Positions 1 through 7,608 of a DNA stretch of 64,000 nt are shown one piece after another. Each line of letters starts with the position of its first letter. Within the stretch, counting starts at the first letter, position 1. The translations under genes were made by a program, and so were the position numbers. Under the pieces are notes generated by a model. The model was not told the origin of the DNA and did no database searches. It saw only the letters and a list, made by a program, of their open reading frames with translations. The stretch is from contig CALUFC010000004.1 in the NCBI GenBank assembly GCA_944319885.1, positions 57,433 through 121,432 on the forward strand, given 5' to 3'. The DNA is from an uncultured Coriobacteriaceae bacterium (GTDB lineage: Bacteria > Actinomycetota > Coriobacteriia > Coriobacteriales > Coriobacteriaceae).

Positions 1-1
1 A

Positions 2-214
2 AGGAACTCGCGATTCCCCAGCTCTATCTTGTCCGTCGCGGTCCACGGCGGCGTGCTCTGGTTCACACTGCTCGCGGCCGGCAGGGAGCACCTTGCGCGC
101 CTTGATAACCCGCAGCCCATCCCCAACGCGGCGATTCTGGTGTGCGATTGGGACGGCGAGCGCCTCACGCCCGTCGAGCTCATTGACCCGGCGGAAGGGC
201 GAGGCGTCTGCTAG
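2..214 (+). CDS. C-terminal fragment of an unidentified protein (cut by window start)
   Basis: An open frame enters from the left edge and stops at a TAG at 212-214. The last ~40 residues (for example NAAILVCDWDGERLTPVE) look like real protein, but no family is recognised. A different frame is also open for the first ~100 bases, so a frameshift near the edge cannot be ruled out. The gene points toward the leftward gene at 286-2199, so the two are convergent. Function unknown. Confidence 0.3.
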   Translation, partial: RNSRFPSSILSVAVHGGVLWFTLLAAGREHLARLDNPQPIPNAAILVCDWDGERLTPVELIDPAEGRGVC

Positions 215-285
215 CCCTGTGCCCCCGTGTCCCTGCAGCCTCGCCCGTCTCTTGAGGGCGCATGTCTGCCGGGGTTGCTCGCTTG

Positions 286-2199
286 CTAGTTTTGCAGTTC
301 TTCCCGCAGGATATCGTTCGGCGCCCAGCCGTTGTTTGCCCAGTTGGGCATCGCGTTCAGGAAGTCCATGAGTATGTCGAGGAAGGGCTTCAGGCTCGCT
401 TTGTCGGGAATGATCTCTTCGTCGCTCACGTACTCCAAAACGGCATTTGGCGGGTAGCCCCCGCGCGACATCTCCTCCAGCGTCTCGTACACGTTGTCGG
501 CATAGAAGTAGTCATCGGCATCGTCGGGCACGTTGGCGTCGAGAAAACCGATGAGTTTTTGCACCTCCGGCAACGTGAGTACCCAGTCGTAGAGCGTGTT
601 GCACTCGGCCATCTCAGGCTGCAGATGGCGCACCGGCTTGCTCTGGCGGGCCTTGAGCAGATTTTGAAGCATGGGTGGGAGAGGCGCCTTTACGACCGCG
701 GGAGCTGCCCAGGGGTCATCGGGCGCGGTGCCAGCGTCGTCGGAGAGGGTGTGGAAGATGTACCAGCGCGCCTTGCCGTCGTCCAGAATATCGGAATCGA
801 GCAGGTCGCTTTCAAAGTTGACGCCAAGCAGCGCTTCCACGGCGCGCCGCTTGGCGTGTCGGGCGAAAAGCTCGGCATAGCCTGTTCCAAGGTCCTGCGC
901 GGCGACCTCGTCAATAAGCTCGTCCTCAGAAACGATGCCGCGGAGCTCCGCGTACATGTTGGCGAGTCGGCAGATGCGCATCTCGGTCTCACCGTTGGCG
1001 ATAATCTCGTCGAGGGGTGCAGATTCAAGCGCCGCGCGCAGCTCGACGGGCACGGTAAAGGTGTAGCTCGTGCCCGTTTTGAACGCAAAGGCCCACGGCG
1101 GACAGGGGAGAAGCCGCGTTGTGCGGTCGATGAGCTCGTCGACAGAAAGCGTGATCGAGAAACCGCTCTCCACAATGCGCTTGAGTTGCCGGGCCCGCAT
1201 CTCGTTGAGGCCAAAGAGAGCCTCGCGGACGCGAGTGGAATCGGCGAGCGCCTCTACGATGGCTTCTACCAGCTCTGCCTTTTTCAGGTCGCGTGCGTAC
1301 GGGACCTGCAGTTGCAGCGCGATATGCCGCACTTGATCCACGCGCAGGCGGCTGAGCAGGCGATCGAGCGGCTGGTCGGGCTTGCCTGCAACGCGCTGCT
1401 CCTCCATAAGGGTGATGATATGGAGTTGTGGCTCGGCTCCCTCCTCGTCGAGTAGATCAAAGGGTTTCGTGTCGATATAGATGTCGATGGCTCGCTCGCG
1501 CTCTTTGATGTCGAGCCCCGCGAGGACGCCGCGGTGTGTGCCGACGGGCTGCTCGGGCGGGTTGAGCTCGTACTCGAGGTCCTCTAGCGCCTCGCGCGCG
1601 GCGTGCTCGGCCTCTTCGGCGAGCATGCGGGGCACCTCCTCCATAAAAGTGGCGGCGTCCGAGATAACCGGTTGCGTCTCTACCAAGTGACGTAGCTCCT
1701 CGGCAAGCGCCTTGCGCATGCCGTCGCCCCAACCCAACGGTAGTTCCGAGAAGACGGCGGGGTAGGTTATGCGACCCGCAAACGGAATGAGGGCGATGCT
1801 GAGCCCAAGGGGGTCCTCGTATGTGGGCCGGCGGGAGAGCATGTCGAGCATCTCGCGCGAGATGCCGCACGGCTCCACCAAGCGGTCGCTGACGCTTAAG
1901 AGCAGCCGTCCGCCATCGTCGCAGAAGGCGAGAGCGTAGCCCACGTATGCCTTCTTCCACTGGCGTACCTGGCGAAGCTCATAGGAGTTGAAGCCTATGG
2001 GATTATCTGCGACAAAGTCATCCACAAGGTCGAGGTTTCGCCAGAGCTCGTCGAGAACGTTCGCAAGCTCGTTGGGGTCGTAGGCGGGGTCCTGCAGGTT
2101 GAAGTGGCCTCGCCGCAAGTCGAGGACTGCATTGGTGTACGCGGCGAGCCCATCTACGGTGTCGAGCAGAAGAATCGCAGGCTGCTGGGCAAAGATCAT
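286..2199 (-). CDS. Conserved hypothetical protein, 637 aa, with a Rho-N/SAP-like helical segment
   Basis: A long acidic soluble protein with no signal peptide or membrane segment. Near its middle, the stretch around LDRLLSRLRVDQVRHIALQL followed by KKAELVEAIVEAL resembles the small Rho N-terminal/SAP-type helical fold that binds nucleic acid or proteins. The C-terminus ends with a motif containing NNGWAPNDILREEL. I start at the ATG at 2199 because GGGAG lies 5 bases upstream. An in-frame ATG at 2211 and a TTG at 2217 are alternatives. It is monocistronic and divergent from nothing obvious. I do not recognise the family and assign no function. Confidence 0.75.
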   Translation of the reverse strand: MIFAQQPAILLLDTVDGLAAYTNAVLDLRRGHFNLQDPAYDPNELANVLDELWRNLDLVDDFVADNPIGFNSYELRQVRQWKKAYVGYALAFCDDGGRLLLSVSDRLVEPCGISREMLDMLSRRPTYEDPLGLSIALIPFAGRITYPAVFSELPLGWGDGMRKALAEELRHLVETQPVISDAATFMEEVPRMLAEEAEHAAREALEDLEYELNPPEQPVGTHRGVLAGLDIKERERAIDIYIDTKPFDLLDEEGAEPQLHIITLMEEQRVAGKPDQPLDRLLSRLRVDQVRHIALQLQVPYARDLKKAELVEAIVEALADSTRVREALFGLNEMRARQLKRIVESGFSITLSVDELIDRTTRLLPCPPWAFAFKTGTSYTFTVPVELRAALESAPLDEIIANGETEMRICRLANMYAELRGIVSEDELIDEVAAQDLGTGYAELFARHAKRRAVEALLGVNFESDLLDSDILDDGKARWYIFHTLSDDAGTAPDDPWAAPAVVKAPLPPMLQNLLKARQSKPVRHLQPEMAECNTLYDWVLTLPEVQKLIGFLDANVPDDADDYFYADNVYETLEEMSRGGYPPNAVLEYVSDEEIIPDKASLKPFLDILMDFLNAMPNWANNGWAPNDILREELQN

Positions 2200-2381
2200 C
2201 TCGACTCCCATCCCCAAGACGCGTCACTGTCGTCATTGTACGTGACGCCCGCCGGGCGCGGGGTGAGCACCGCTGTCGAAATCAATATGCAGCGGTTGAC
2301 TAGCGATGCGGACTACGAGGTATACTGAGGATGCCAGCGGGCCCGTGATCTAAAGGTAGCTACGGGCGGCGCGGTGTGGTT

Positions 2382-2407
2382 AAGGCGCCTGTTCCAGCAG
2401 GCGCCTT
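2382..2407 (-). terminator. Hairpin terminator downstream of the lipoprotein gene
   Basis: The 10-base arms AAGGCGCCTG and CAGGCGCCTT are perfectly complementary around a 6-base loop. The hairpin lies 24 bases past the stop of the leftward lipoprotein gene. There is no long T-run on either strand, so it may be a weak or bidirectional terminator. Confidence 0.6.
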
Positions 2408-2430
2408 CTTGCTACTCAGGTGATATTGGG

Positions 2431-3126
2431 CTAACTGACGTTTGTCCACCAAGTGAACTCGCATCCATCTGCGGAGTTGAATTGCAGATAACCGTTGTAT
2501 ACCTGCAAATACCCTGTCACCGAGAGCCAGCAGTTAGGAATTTGATCAACGTCGGTAAGCATGGGCGAGAATGCGCTCCAGTCCCCCTCGGTCCAGATGA
2601 CGAGCTGGACGCTGTCTGTTGCGGGGTATGCGCTTCCGATATTAACGAAGACGGGCTTGCCAGCGGAATCGCTTGAGTGGGTTACACCTACGACGGGGCC
2701 GGCGACTGTGCACCAGGTACCGGCTTTTGCCCACGCGTTGTACCACCGATCACTTTCGGGAATGGAGATAAGGTCCGGGGATGTGGTCGGCCAGCGCGGG
2801 TCGTCATACGTCGGTAAAACGCGGTGCGCCCCGCCCCCTGATTGAGGGGCGGAATTGCTCTCAAGCCTATCCGGTTCGATGCTCAGCGAATTAGTGCCAG
2901 CCTCGTCGCTTTCCACCAGGTCGTCGGGGTCACCATCGTATTCTTTTCCGCATTTCTCGCAGATGTAGGCGTCATCGCGAAGATCATGAAGGTAGACGTG
3001 AAGATGCCCATCGTTCTCTTCATAGTCATAGGAGACGGGCTCACTGTTATGGATAAACGAGCATCCGCAAAGCAGTAACGGATTGAGTGCGAGGAGGATG
3101 AAGGCGATGCAGGCAAAGCGTCTCAT
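2431..3126 (-). CDS. Predicted lipoprotein of unknown function, 231 aa
   Basis: The start at 3126 is set by AAAGGGG five bases upstream. Residues 1-20 form a lipoprotein signal: two arginines, a hydrophobic core, then LLLCGC as a lipobox whose +1 Cys would be acylated. The mature protein should sit on the outer face of the membrane. A CEKC pair near residue 55 could bind a metal. The C-terminal half is rich in Trp and Tyr and includes a repeated LQVYNGYLQFN stretch, suggesting a beta-rich fold with SH3-like character. The broken MATE gene lies upstream on the same strand. No family recognised. Confidence 0.7.
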   Translation of the reverse strand: MRRFACIAFILLALNPLLLCGCSFIHNSEPVSYDYEENDGHLHVYLHDLRDDAYICEKCGKEYDGDPDDLVESDEAGTNSLSIEPDRLESNSAPQSGGGAHRVLPTYDDPRWPTTSPDLISIPESDRWYNAWAKAGTWCTVAGPVVGVTHSSDSAGKPVFVNIGSAYPATDSVQLVIWTEGDWSAFSPMLTDVDQIPNCWLSVTGYLQVYNGYLQFNSADGCEFTWWTNVS

Positions 3127-3142
3127 GGCAGCCCCTTTGCTC

Positions 3143-3170
3143 GGTATACTGCTGTAGCTTGAGTATACTG
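3143..3170 (-). promoter_or_regulatory. Promoter region of the lipoprotein gene with a repeated GTATACTG motif
   Basis: GTATACTG occurs twice on the + strand, at 3144-3151 and 3163-3170, 19 bases apart. Read leftward, each contains a TATAC(T/C) hexamer that could be a -10 box for the lipoprotein gene starting at 3126. The duplication could reflect two start sites or a paired binding site. Confidence 0.35.
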
Positions 3171-3190
3171 CCACCTCGCTTTGGCACGGG

Positions 3191-3663
3191 CTATGCGTTT
3201 GAGGAATCGGCTTCGATTTTTGGCTCGTCCTCTTCCGGATACATCTTCTTCCGACTGATGAAGTAGGCGCCACCCAGATAGGCCGTCATGAGGACCCAGG
3301 TCACCGGCTCGGTGGCGCAGGTACCAATGTAGCCCCAGACGGGGATGAGGAAGCTTGCGGCGAGGAACTTCATGGCGAGCTCCACGCAGCTGGATATCAC
3401 GGGCGCCGCCTTGTAACCCATGGACTGCATGGCGGTGCGCAGGCACAAAAGAACGCCCAGCACGGCAAAGAACGGCAGGCTAAAGTGGATGGCGAGCGTG
3501 CCGCCCTCGATGATGCCCGCGCTTTGCGTGCCGGTGATGAGGCGGACCATGAACTCGCCCACGGCAAAGCCGAGCGCGCATGCTATGAGACCCCAGATGA
3601 CCTCGAGTACCAAGGCGATGCGCAGTCCCTGGCGGATGCGGTCGTAGCGCCGCGCGCCCCAGT
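3191..3663 (-). pseudogene. MATE-family efflux transporter, C-terminal remnant truncated by IS21 sequence
   Basis: About 155 residues remain, beginning at a MATE-type NWGARRYDRIRQGL motif and running through four or so hydrophobic segments to ARKK-type charged tail residues. MATE proteins are sodium or proton antiporters of about 450 residues that export drugs and cationic metabolites. Homology stops abruptly near 3663, where IstB-coding sequence begins on the other strand. Roughly two thirds of the protein is therefore missing, including the start, and the remnant cannot make a working transporter. Confidence 0.8.
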
Positions 3664-4066
3664 TCAGATTCACATCGAGGCGGTGCGCGCCGGCCGGGAG
3701 GTCAGGTTCATGGACTGCGCCAGGCTCGTCGAGGACCTGGCCGACGCGCAGGCCAGGGGGATCCTGAAGAAGCGGCTCAAGTACTACGTGCACTCGAAGC
3801 TCCTCGTCATCGACGAGCTCGGGTACCTCGACATCGGCGAGGGCGGCGCCGACCTGCTCTTCCAGCTGATATCGACGCGCTACGAGCAGCGCTCGACCAT
3901 CATCGCCACCAACGTCGGCATCGGCGGCTGGGGGAAGGTGTTCGGGGACGACGTGGCGGCGAGCGCGATCGCGGACCGCGTGTGCCACCACTGCCACGTC
4001 ATCAAGATCACCGGCAGGTCCTACCGGCTGAAGGACCTGCCGCGCGAGAGGAGGGAAGCGGGGTAG
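3664..4066 (+). pseudogene. istB: istB fragment: IS21 helper ATPase, C-terminal ~133 residues
   Basis: The frame carries the IstB signature VRFMDCARLVEDL, then the Walker B region LLVIDELGYL and RSTIIATNV, and ends with a typical SYRLKD tail. IstB is a DnaA/DnaC-like AAA+ ATPase of about 250 residues that helps the IstA transposase choose target sites. The N-terminal half with the Walker A motif is missing: coding homology begins next to the MATE breakpoint near 3664. No start codon belongs to this fragment, so it is dead. Confidence 0.8.
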
Positions 4067-4168
4067 CCGGAAGCGGCGGGAGCCCGTTGGCGAAACTGGC
4101 GAAAGTCCGTTTGCACGAGCGGTGCCGATTCTTTTGCGCGATTGGCGAAAAGTACGTTGACGGTATCA

Positions 4169-5144
4169 GGGGACCGCCGGGAGGGGCCTCGGCAGGGGCC
4201 TCTCCTGCTCCCCGGAGACCTGCCGCCGCGTCCCCCTCGCGCTTGGAGAACGGGCGGGAGTTATGCTCCCCCGGCTTCTCCGCCACGGCCCTCTTGAGCT
4301 CGTTGAAGTCGGTGAACACGGTGTCGCGCAGGGCCGCGACGATCTCGGTCGCGGCCTGCCAGACCTCGTTCCCCGCGCTCGGCTTGTCGCGCGGCGTCTT
4401 CACCCGGGCGGGCATCACCGCCGCGCCGTAGCGGGCGGTCGTCTCGCGGTAGGCGTCGTCGAGCTCGACCTCGCCCTCGCGCGGGTGCCGCCCCACCCCC
4501 GTTTTCAGGTTGTCGGGCACTATGCAGGGGACGGACCCGCCGAAATAGGCGAAGGCGCGCACGTGGCATCGCAGCCATGTATCCTGCTCCATGCCCGGCG
4601 CCGGCCCGGCGTGGGACATCCGGCTGAAGGGCAGGCGGGCCACGAACAGGCAGGCCTTCGACACCTCGCCCGTGGCGGGGTCGACGAGCCGCATCGTCGG
4701 TCCCGCCCAGCCGGCCTCCATGGTGCGGCCCGCCTTGCGCCCGACGCGGCCCACCACCTGGGTCCGCGCCGCGAACTCCCGGTAGCGCTTGCAGAATCGG
4801 TCGTAGGACATCGCCGGCTCGCCCTTGGCGGCCGCCTCGTCGCGGTACCCGGCATGGAGCCTCTTGAGCGTGACGCCGACGCGGGCGAGCTCGCGGTGCA
4901 CGCGATCCCAGTCGGGGTCGGGATAGACGGGGCCGTCGTGCACGCGCCCGGGGAAGAGCAGTGCGTAGGCCTCGCGGCCGGACATCCCCTCGACGTCCTC
5001 CCGGGAGACCCCTTTCTCGTCGGCGGCATGGAACGTGTCCATCACGCTGGTCTTCGAGACCCTCTGCGACCGGGTTATCGCGTTTCCCGACAGCCCCGAC
5101 GCCCTCAGCCTCAGGATCGTCCCCACCGGTATGGTCCTTGCCAT
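4169..5144 (-). pseudogene. istA: istA fragment: IS21 transposase, N-terminal ~325 residues
   Basis: Translation from the ATG at 5144 gives an N-terminal helix-turn-helix (ILRLRASGLSGNAITR), then the DDE integrase-core region with WLRCHVRAFAYFGG and IVPDNLKTGV, including the Asp of the catalytic triad. It continues to the IstA hallmark RPFSKREG. Just after this the sense frame shifts: the expected EQERPLPRPLPAVP is found one base over and is followed at once by the copy A terminus. The fragment therefore has both a frameshift and a 3' truncation. Intact IstA proteins are usually 400-510 residues. Confidence 0.8.
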
Positions 5145-5291
5145 GGTGCACCTCCGTTCCTCGAATTGACATGGCAGGCCAAGCGTAACGGGAGGCGGGG
5201 CGAGCGGTATCGAGCGGTGCCGCAGCCGGTATCGAATGGGGATATTCGGTTTCTTGTCGGGCGGTACCGAGCGGCAATAACATCGGTATCA

Positions 5292-5473
5292 AGAATGGAG
5301 ATTACTCACAGAGGATCGAACTCGTGATGAAGTTCTTCCTGGCGCTCGGCGAGGGGGTTGAGGCACCAGTGACGGAAGCGCCACCGCAAACCTCGCCTTT
5401 GGAAGAGCCGACAACATCCGTCATGAATGCGGGCTCCGACACCGCAAGCATCTTCGAGATGGGACGCAGGTAG
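5292..5473 (+). pseudogene. Possible C-terminal remnant of a gene cut by the IS21 left end
   Basis: Immediately outside the IS terminus an open rightward frame reads NGDYSQRIELVMKFFLALGEG and continues about 35 more residues to a TAG at 5471. It has no start of its own and no ribosome binding site. It looks like the tail of a protein whose front was lost by the insertion. It is convergent with the GmrSD-like gene, whose stop begins 4 bases further on. The family is not recognisable from ~58 residues, and the call could be wrong. Confidence 0.3.
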
Positions 5474-5476
5474 GGC

Positions 5477-7198
5477 CTAGCGCCAGACCTCCAACGCCTT
5501 GTCCGCAAGCCATTCGGCGCGATCGGCGATATCGCCCTCGTTCCAAGACTCCTTCTCTAGGGCGCCGGCCATGGTCGCAAGGCCGGCGGCGCAGAGGGCA
5601 AGGCCGTCCTTGTATCCCTTTCCCTGCTTCTTGGTGGGCCAATCGGCATCGCGGATGGAGGCGTTGAGCGAATGCGTGATGATGGCGAGGTTGCCGAGCG
5701 TGAGGAGCTTCCGGTCCCTTCGCGTGGCAGCCTCATCGTCGAGGGCTCCCCATTTGTTGCGCCACTTCTTGGGCATCATGTGCTCGAGGGTGTACTGGTT
5801 GAACCCGAGCAGGGCCGTGCTGCTCATGCCTGGGCGAATGGCGCTTTCCAGCAGATAGAGGACGCCCTTGGACTGGAGGTTGTACAGACGCGATTCCTCG
5901 AATGCCGCTCGAACCTCGGCGTCGCCGGGCATGTACGTCGTCGCCTCTTCGTTGGCTTCGAGAGCCTTCCTCAGCGCCTCCGCGTCCTTCACCTCGTTCA
6001 GAATCAGCGAGGTGAACAGCCTGTTGTAGTTCTTCGTGGTCGCCTGAACCAGCATTCGGCGGACGATGTAGCTCTCAAGCAGGGCGTAGACCCCGGATAT
6101 CTCGCCTGCAGGCTCCGCGTTCTTGCGAACGTAGAGCATATACGGGATGAGCGTCGAGTTCTTGAGGCCGAATATCAGCACGTTCAGACGCTCGACGCCG
6201 GGAGTGGAGGGGATGTCCGCGTCGCAGCAGCCTGGGTCGAACGTGGACTCGAACACCTCGGCATAGGCCTTCATGCTGTTGAGGATCTCGTCCTTGTCTC
6301 CGTTGCAGTACCTGCTGATGAAGTCCTTGTAGGACTGGAAGAGGTTGGACGTGCGCGAATAGAAGAGCTTGTCCTCGGTCGTGACGCCACGCCTCTTGTC
6401 CTGGACCAGAATCTGGAGGAATGCGTCGAAGAAGAGGTCGACGAGCGTGCGCTTGATGCGCCCGGTAACGACCTCCTGCTCCCAATACTCCCTCTTCTCA
6501 GCCGTGGGCTCGAAAACGTCTTCTCAGCACTCCTTGAACGCCTGCTCATTCTCGCGGTTGAAGAAGTAGTTCTTGAGGAGCTCCGCCGTCGTCAGGCGCA
6601 CCCCGAGCGAGTTGATGGTGTCGAATATCTGCTGCTCGTCCTCGCCCTCGGTAAGGTCGATGCAGACGAACTGGACGTTCGACTTGATCGTGTTCCTGTC
6701 GACCTTCTCTGGGTCGATGTTCTTGAGGAAGTAGTTGTAGGCGCGGATGATGGCCGAGGTGCCCTCGATGGGCTCGCAGTCCGTGGCGCTGACGACGCTC
6801 TCGAAATCCTGCCGGTCGTACTTGCCGTGTCTTAGGGCGACTTCGCCGGTCTCCAGAACGAAATCTCGCTCAAACAGATTGTTGGTGCCGTTTTTCGCGC
6901 AGAGCGCCTTGAAGAAGATAACCATGGTCGTGAGGCGCTGCTGGCCGTCTATGACGGTGCGGACCTCGGACACCTCGGACCAGGTGTTGCCGGAGGAGGC
7001 CTGCTTCAGGATGATGGAACCTAGGAAATAAGGTCGCTTAGAGGCCGTGACGAACTCCATGTCGCCGAGGAAGCGCTCCCATTGCTCTTCTCCCCAGACG
7101 TACGCCCTTTGGTAGAAGGGTATTTCGAGCAGGCGCGATCCATTGAACACGCCGCTTATCGTAGATTTTCCTGCATCCATCCTTAAAGACCTATCCAT
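5477..7198 (-). pseudogene. GmrSD-type DUF262/DUF1524 restriction-like protein interrupted by an in-frame TGA
   Basis: The reading frame is continuous from 7198 to 5477 except for one TGA at 6524-6526, between ...QAFKEC and EDVFEPTAEKREYW. The N-terminal part has the DUF262 hallmarks IPFYQRAYVW and VIDGQQRLTT, the ParB/Srx-like NTP-using fold. The C-terminal part has DUF1524 HNH features: LEHMMPKKW and LTLGNLAIITHSLN. Such fusions cleave modified DNA or act in phage defence. A Trp (TGG) would fit the stop position. As read, translation would yield 224 residues without the nuclease. It is the last gene of the leftward cluster and ends at the IS-flanking remnant. An internal ATG at 7180 is an alternative start. 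Confidence 0.8.
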
Positions 7199-7260
7199 CC
7201 TTCGCGGTTATTGTCGATGAGCAAATTTTGCTAATGTACAGCAACTAACATAAGCTCGCA

Positions 7261-7608
7261 TCACTCATCCCATACGTTTTCGTCGTGTGATTCCAGGAGG
7301 TTGCCTGCGCCTTCGCCGTCATAGTAGGCCTCAGCCTCGGCAAATTCTGAGTTTATGCGCCTAATCGTATCGTCTCTGCTATTGGATATGGCGGAAAACT
7401 GCTTATGCAGCTCTTTGTAAATCACAAGCGCTGCAGGGTTATAGCCTTTATCTGAATCCGGGACAGGGTCCATTTCGATTTCTTCGCCGTCGATGATCTT
7501 GCCGACGATTCCTAAGATGTCATCTTCGGCGATATCCTGAATTGGATGAAATGCACCGTCCGAACCATAGTATTTAATAACGTGAGGTTCTACTTCAAAT
7601 ATCTTCAT
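7261..7608 (-). CDS. Small acidic partner of the PHP-ATPase, 115 aa, unknown function
   Basis: The start ATG overlaps the stop of the PHP-ATPase gene by four bases (ATGA), which implies translational coupling. The product is strongly acidic with no membrane segment. It begins MKIFEVEPHVIKYYG and carries a possible helix near residues 65-90. Such tight coupling suggests it binds or regulates the ATPase, as the small subunits of two-gene defence systems do; this is inference. No homologous family is recognised. Confidence 0.65.
   Translation of the reverse strand: MKIFEVEPHVIKYYGSDGAFHPIQDIAEDDILGIVGKIIDGEEIEMDPVPDSDKGYNPAALVIYKELHKQFSAISNSRDDTIRRINSEFAEAEAYYDGEGAGNLLESHDENVWDE

Larger units (their letters stand above)
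3664..5291. mobile_element. IS21-family remnants: two partial copies joined tail to tail
   Basis: Two IS21-type pieces abut. Copy A (3664-4168, rightward) holds the C-terminal part of istB and an intact right end that finishes in GGTATCA at 4168. Copy B (4169-5291, leftward) holds the left end, whose terminal GGTATCA ends at 5291, and the first ~325 codons of istA. Both ends carry short internal repeats typical of the family. TTGGCGAAA occurs twice and GAGCGGTGCCG once in the right end. CGGTATCGA and GAGCGGTGCCG occur in the left end. The 3' part of istA and the 5' part of istB are absent, so the element cannot move by itself. Confidence 0.8.

Noticed and set aside
5302..5330. A T-arm-like sequence (GAGTTCGATCC on the minus strand)
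   Set aside because: No anticodon arm or acceptor stem could be built around it, and a plausible coding remnant runs across it on the plus strand.
6524..6526. Selenocysteine at the in-frame TGA of the GmrSD-like gene
   Set aside because: The position fits Trp in related proteins, no clear SECIS-like hairpin follows, and the family is not a selenoprotein family.
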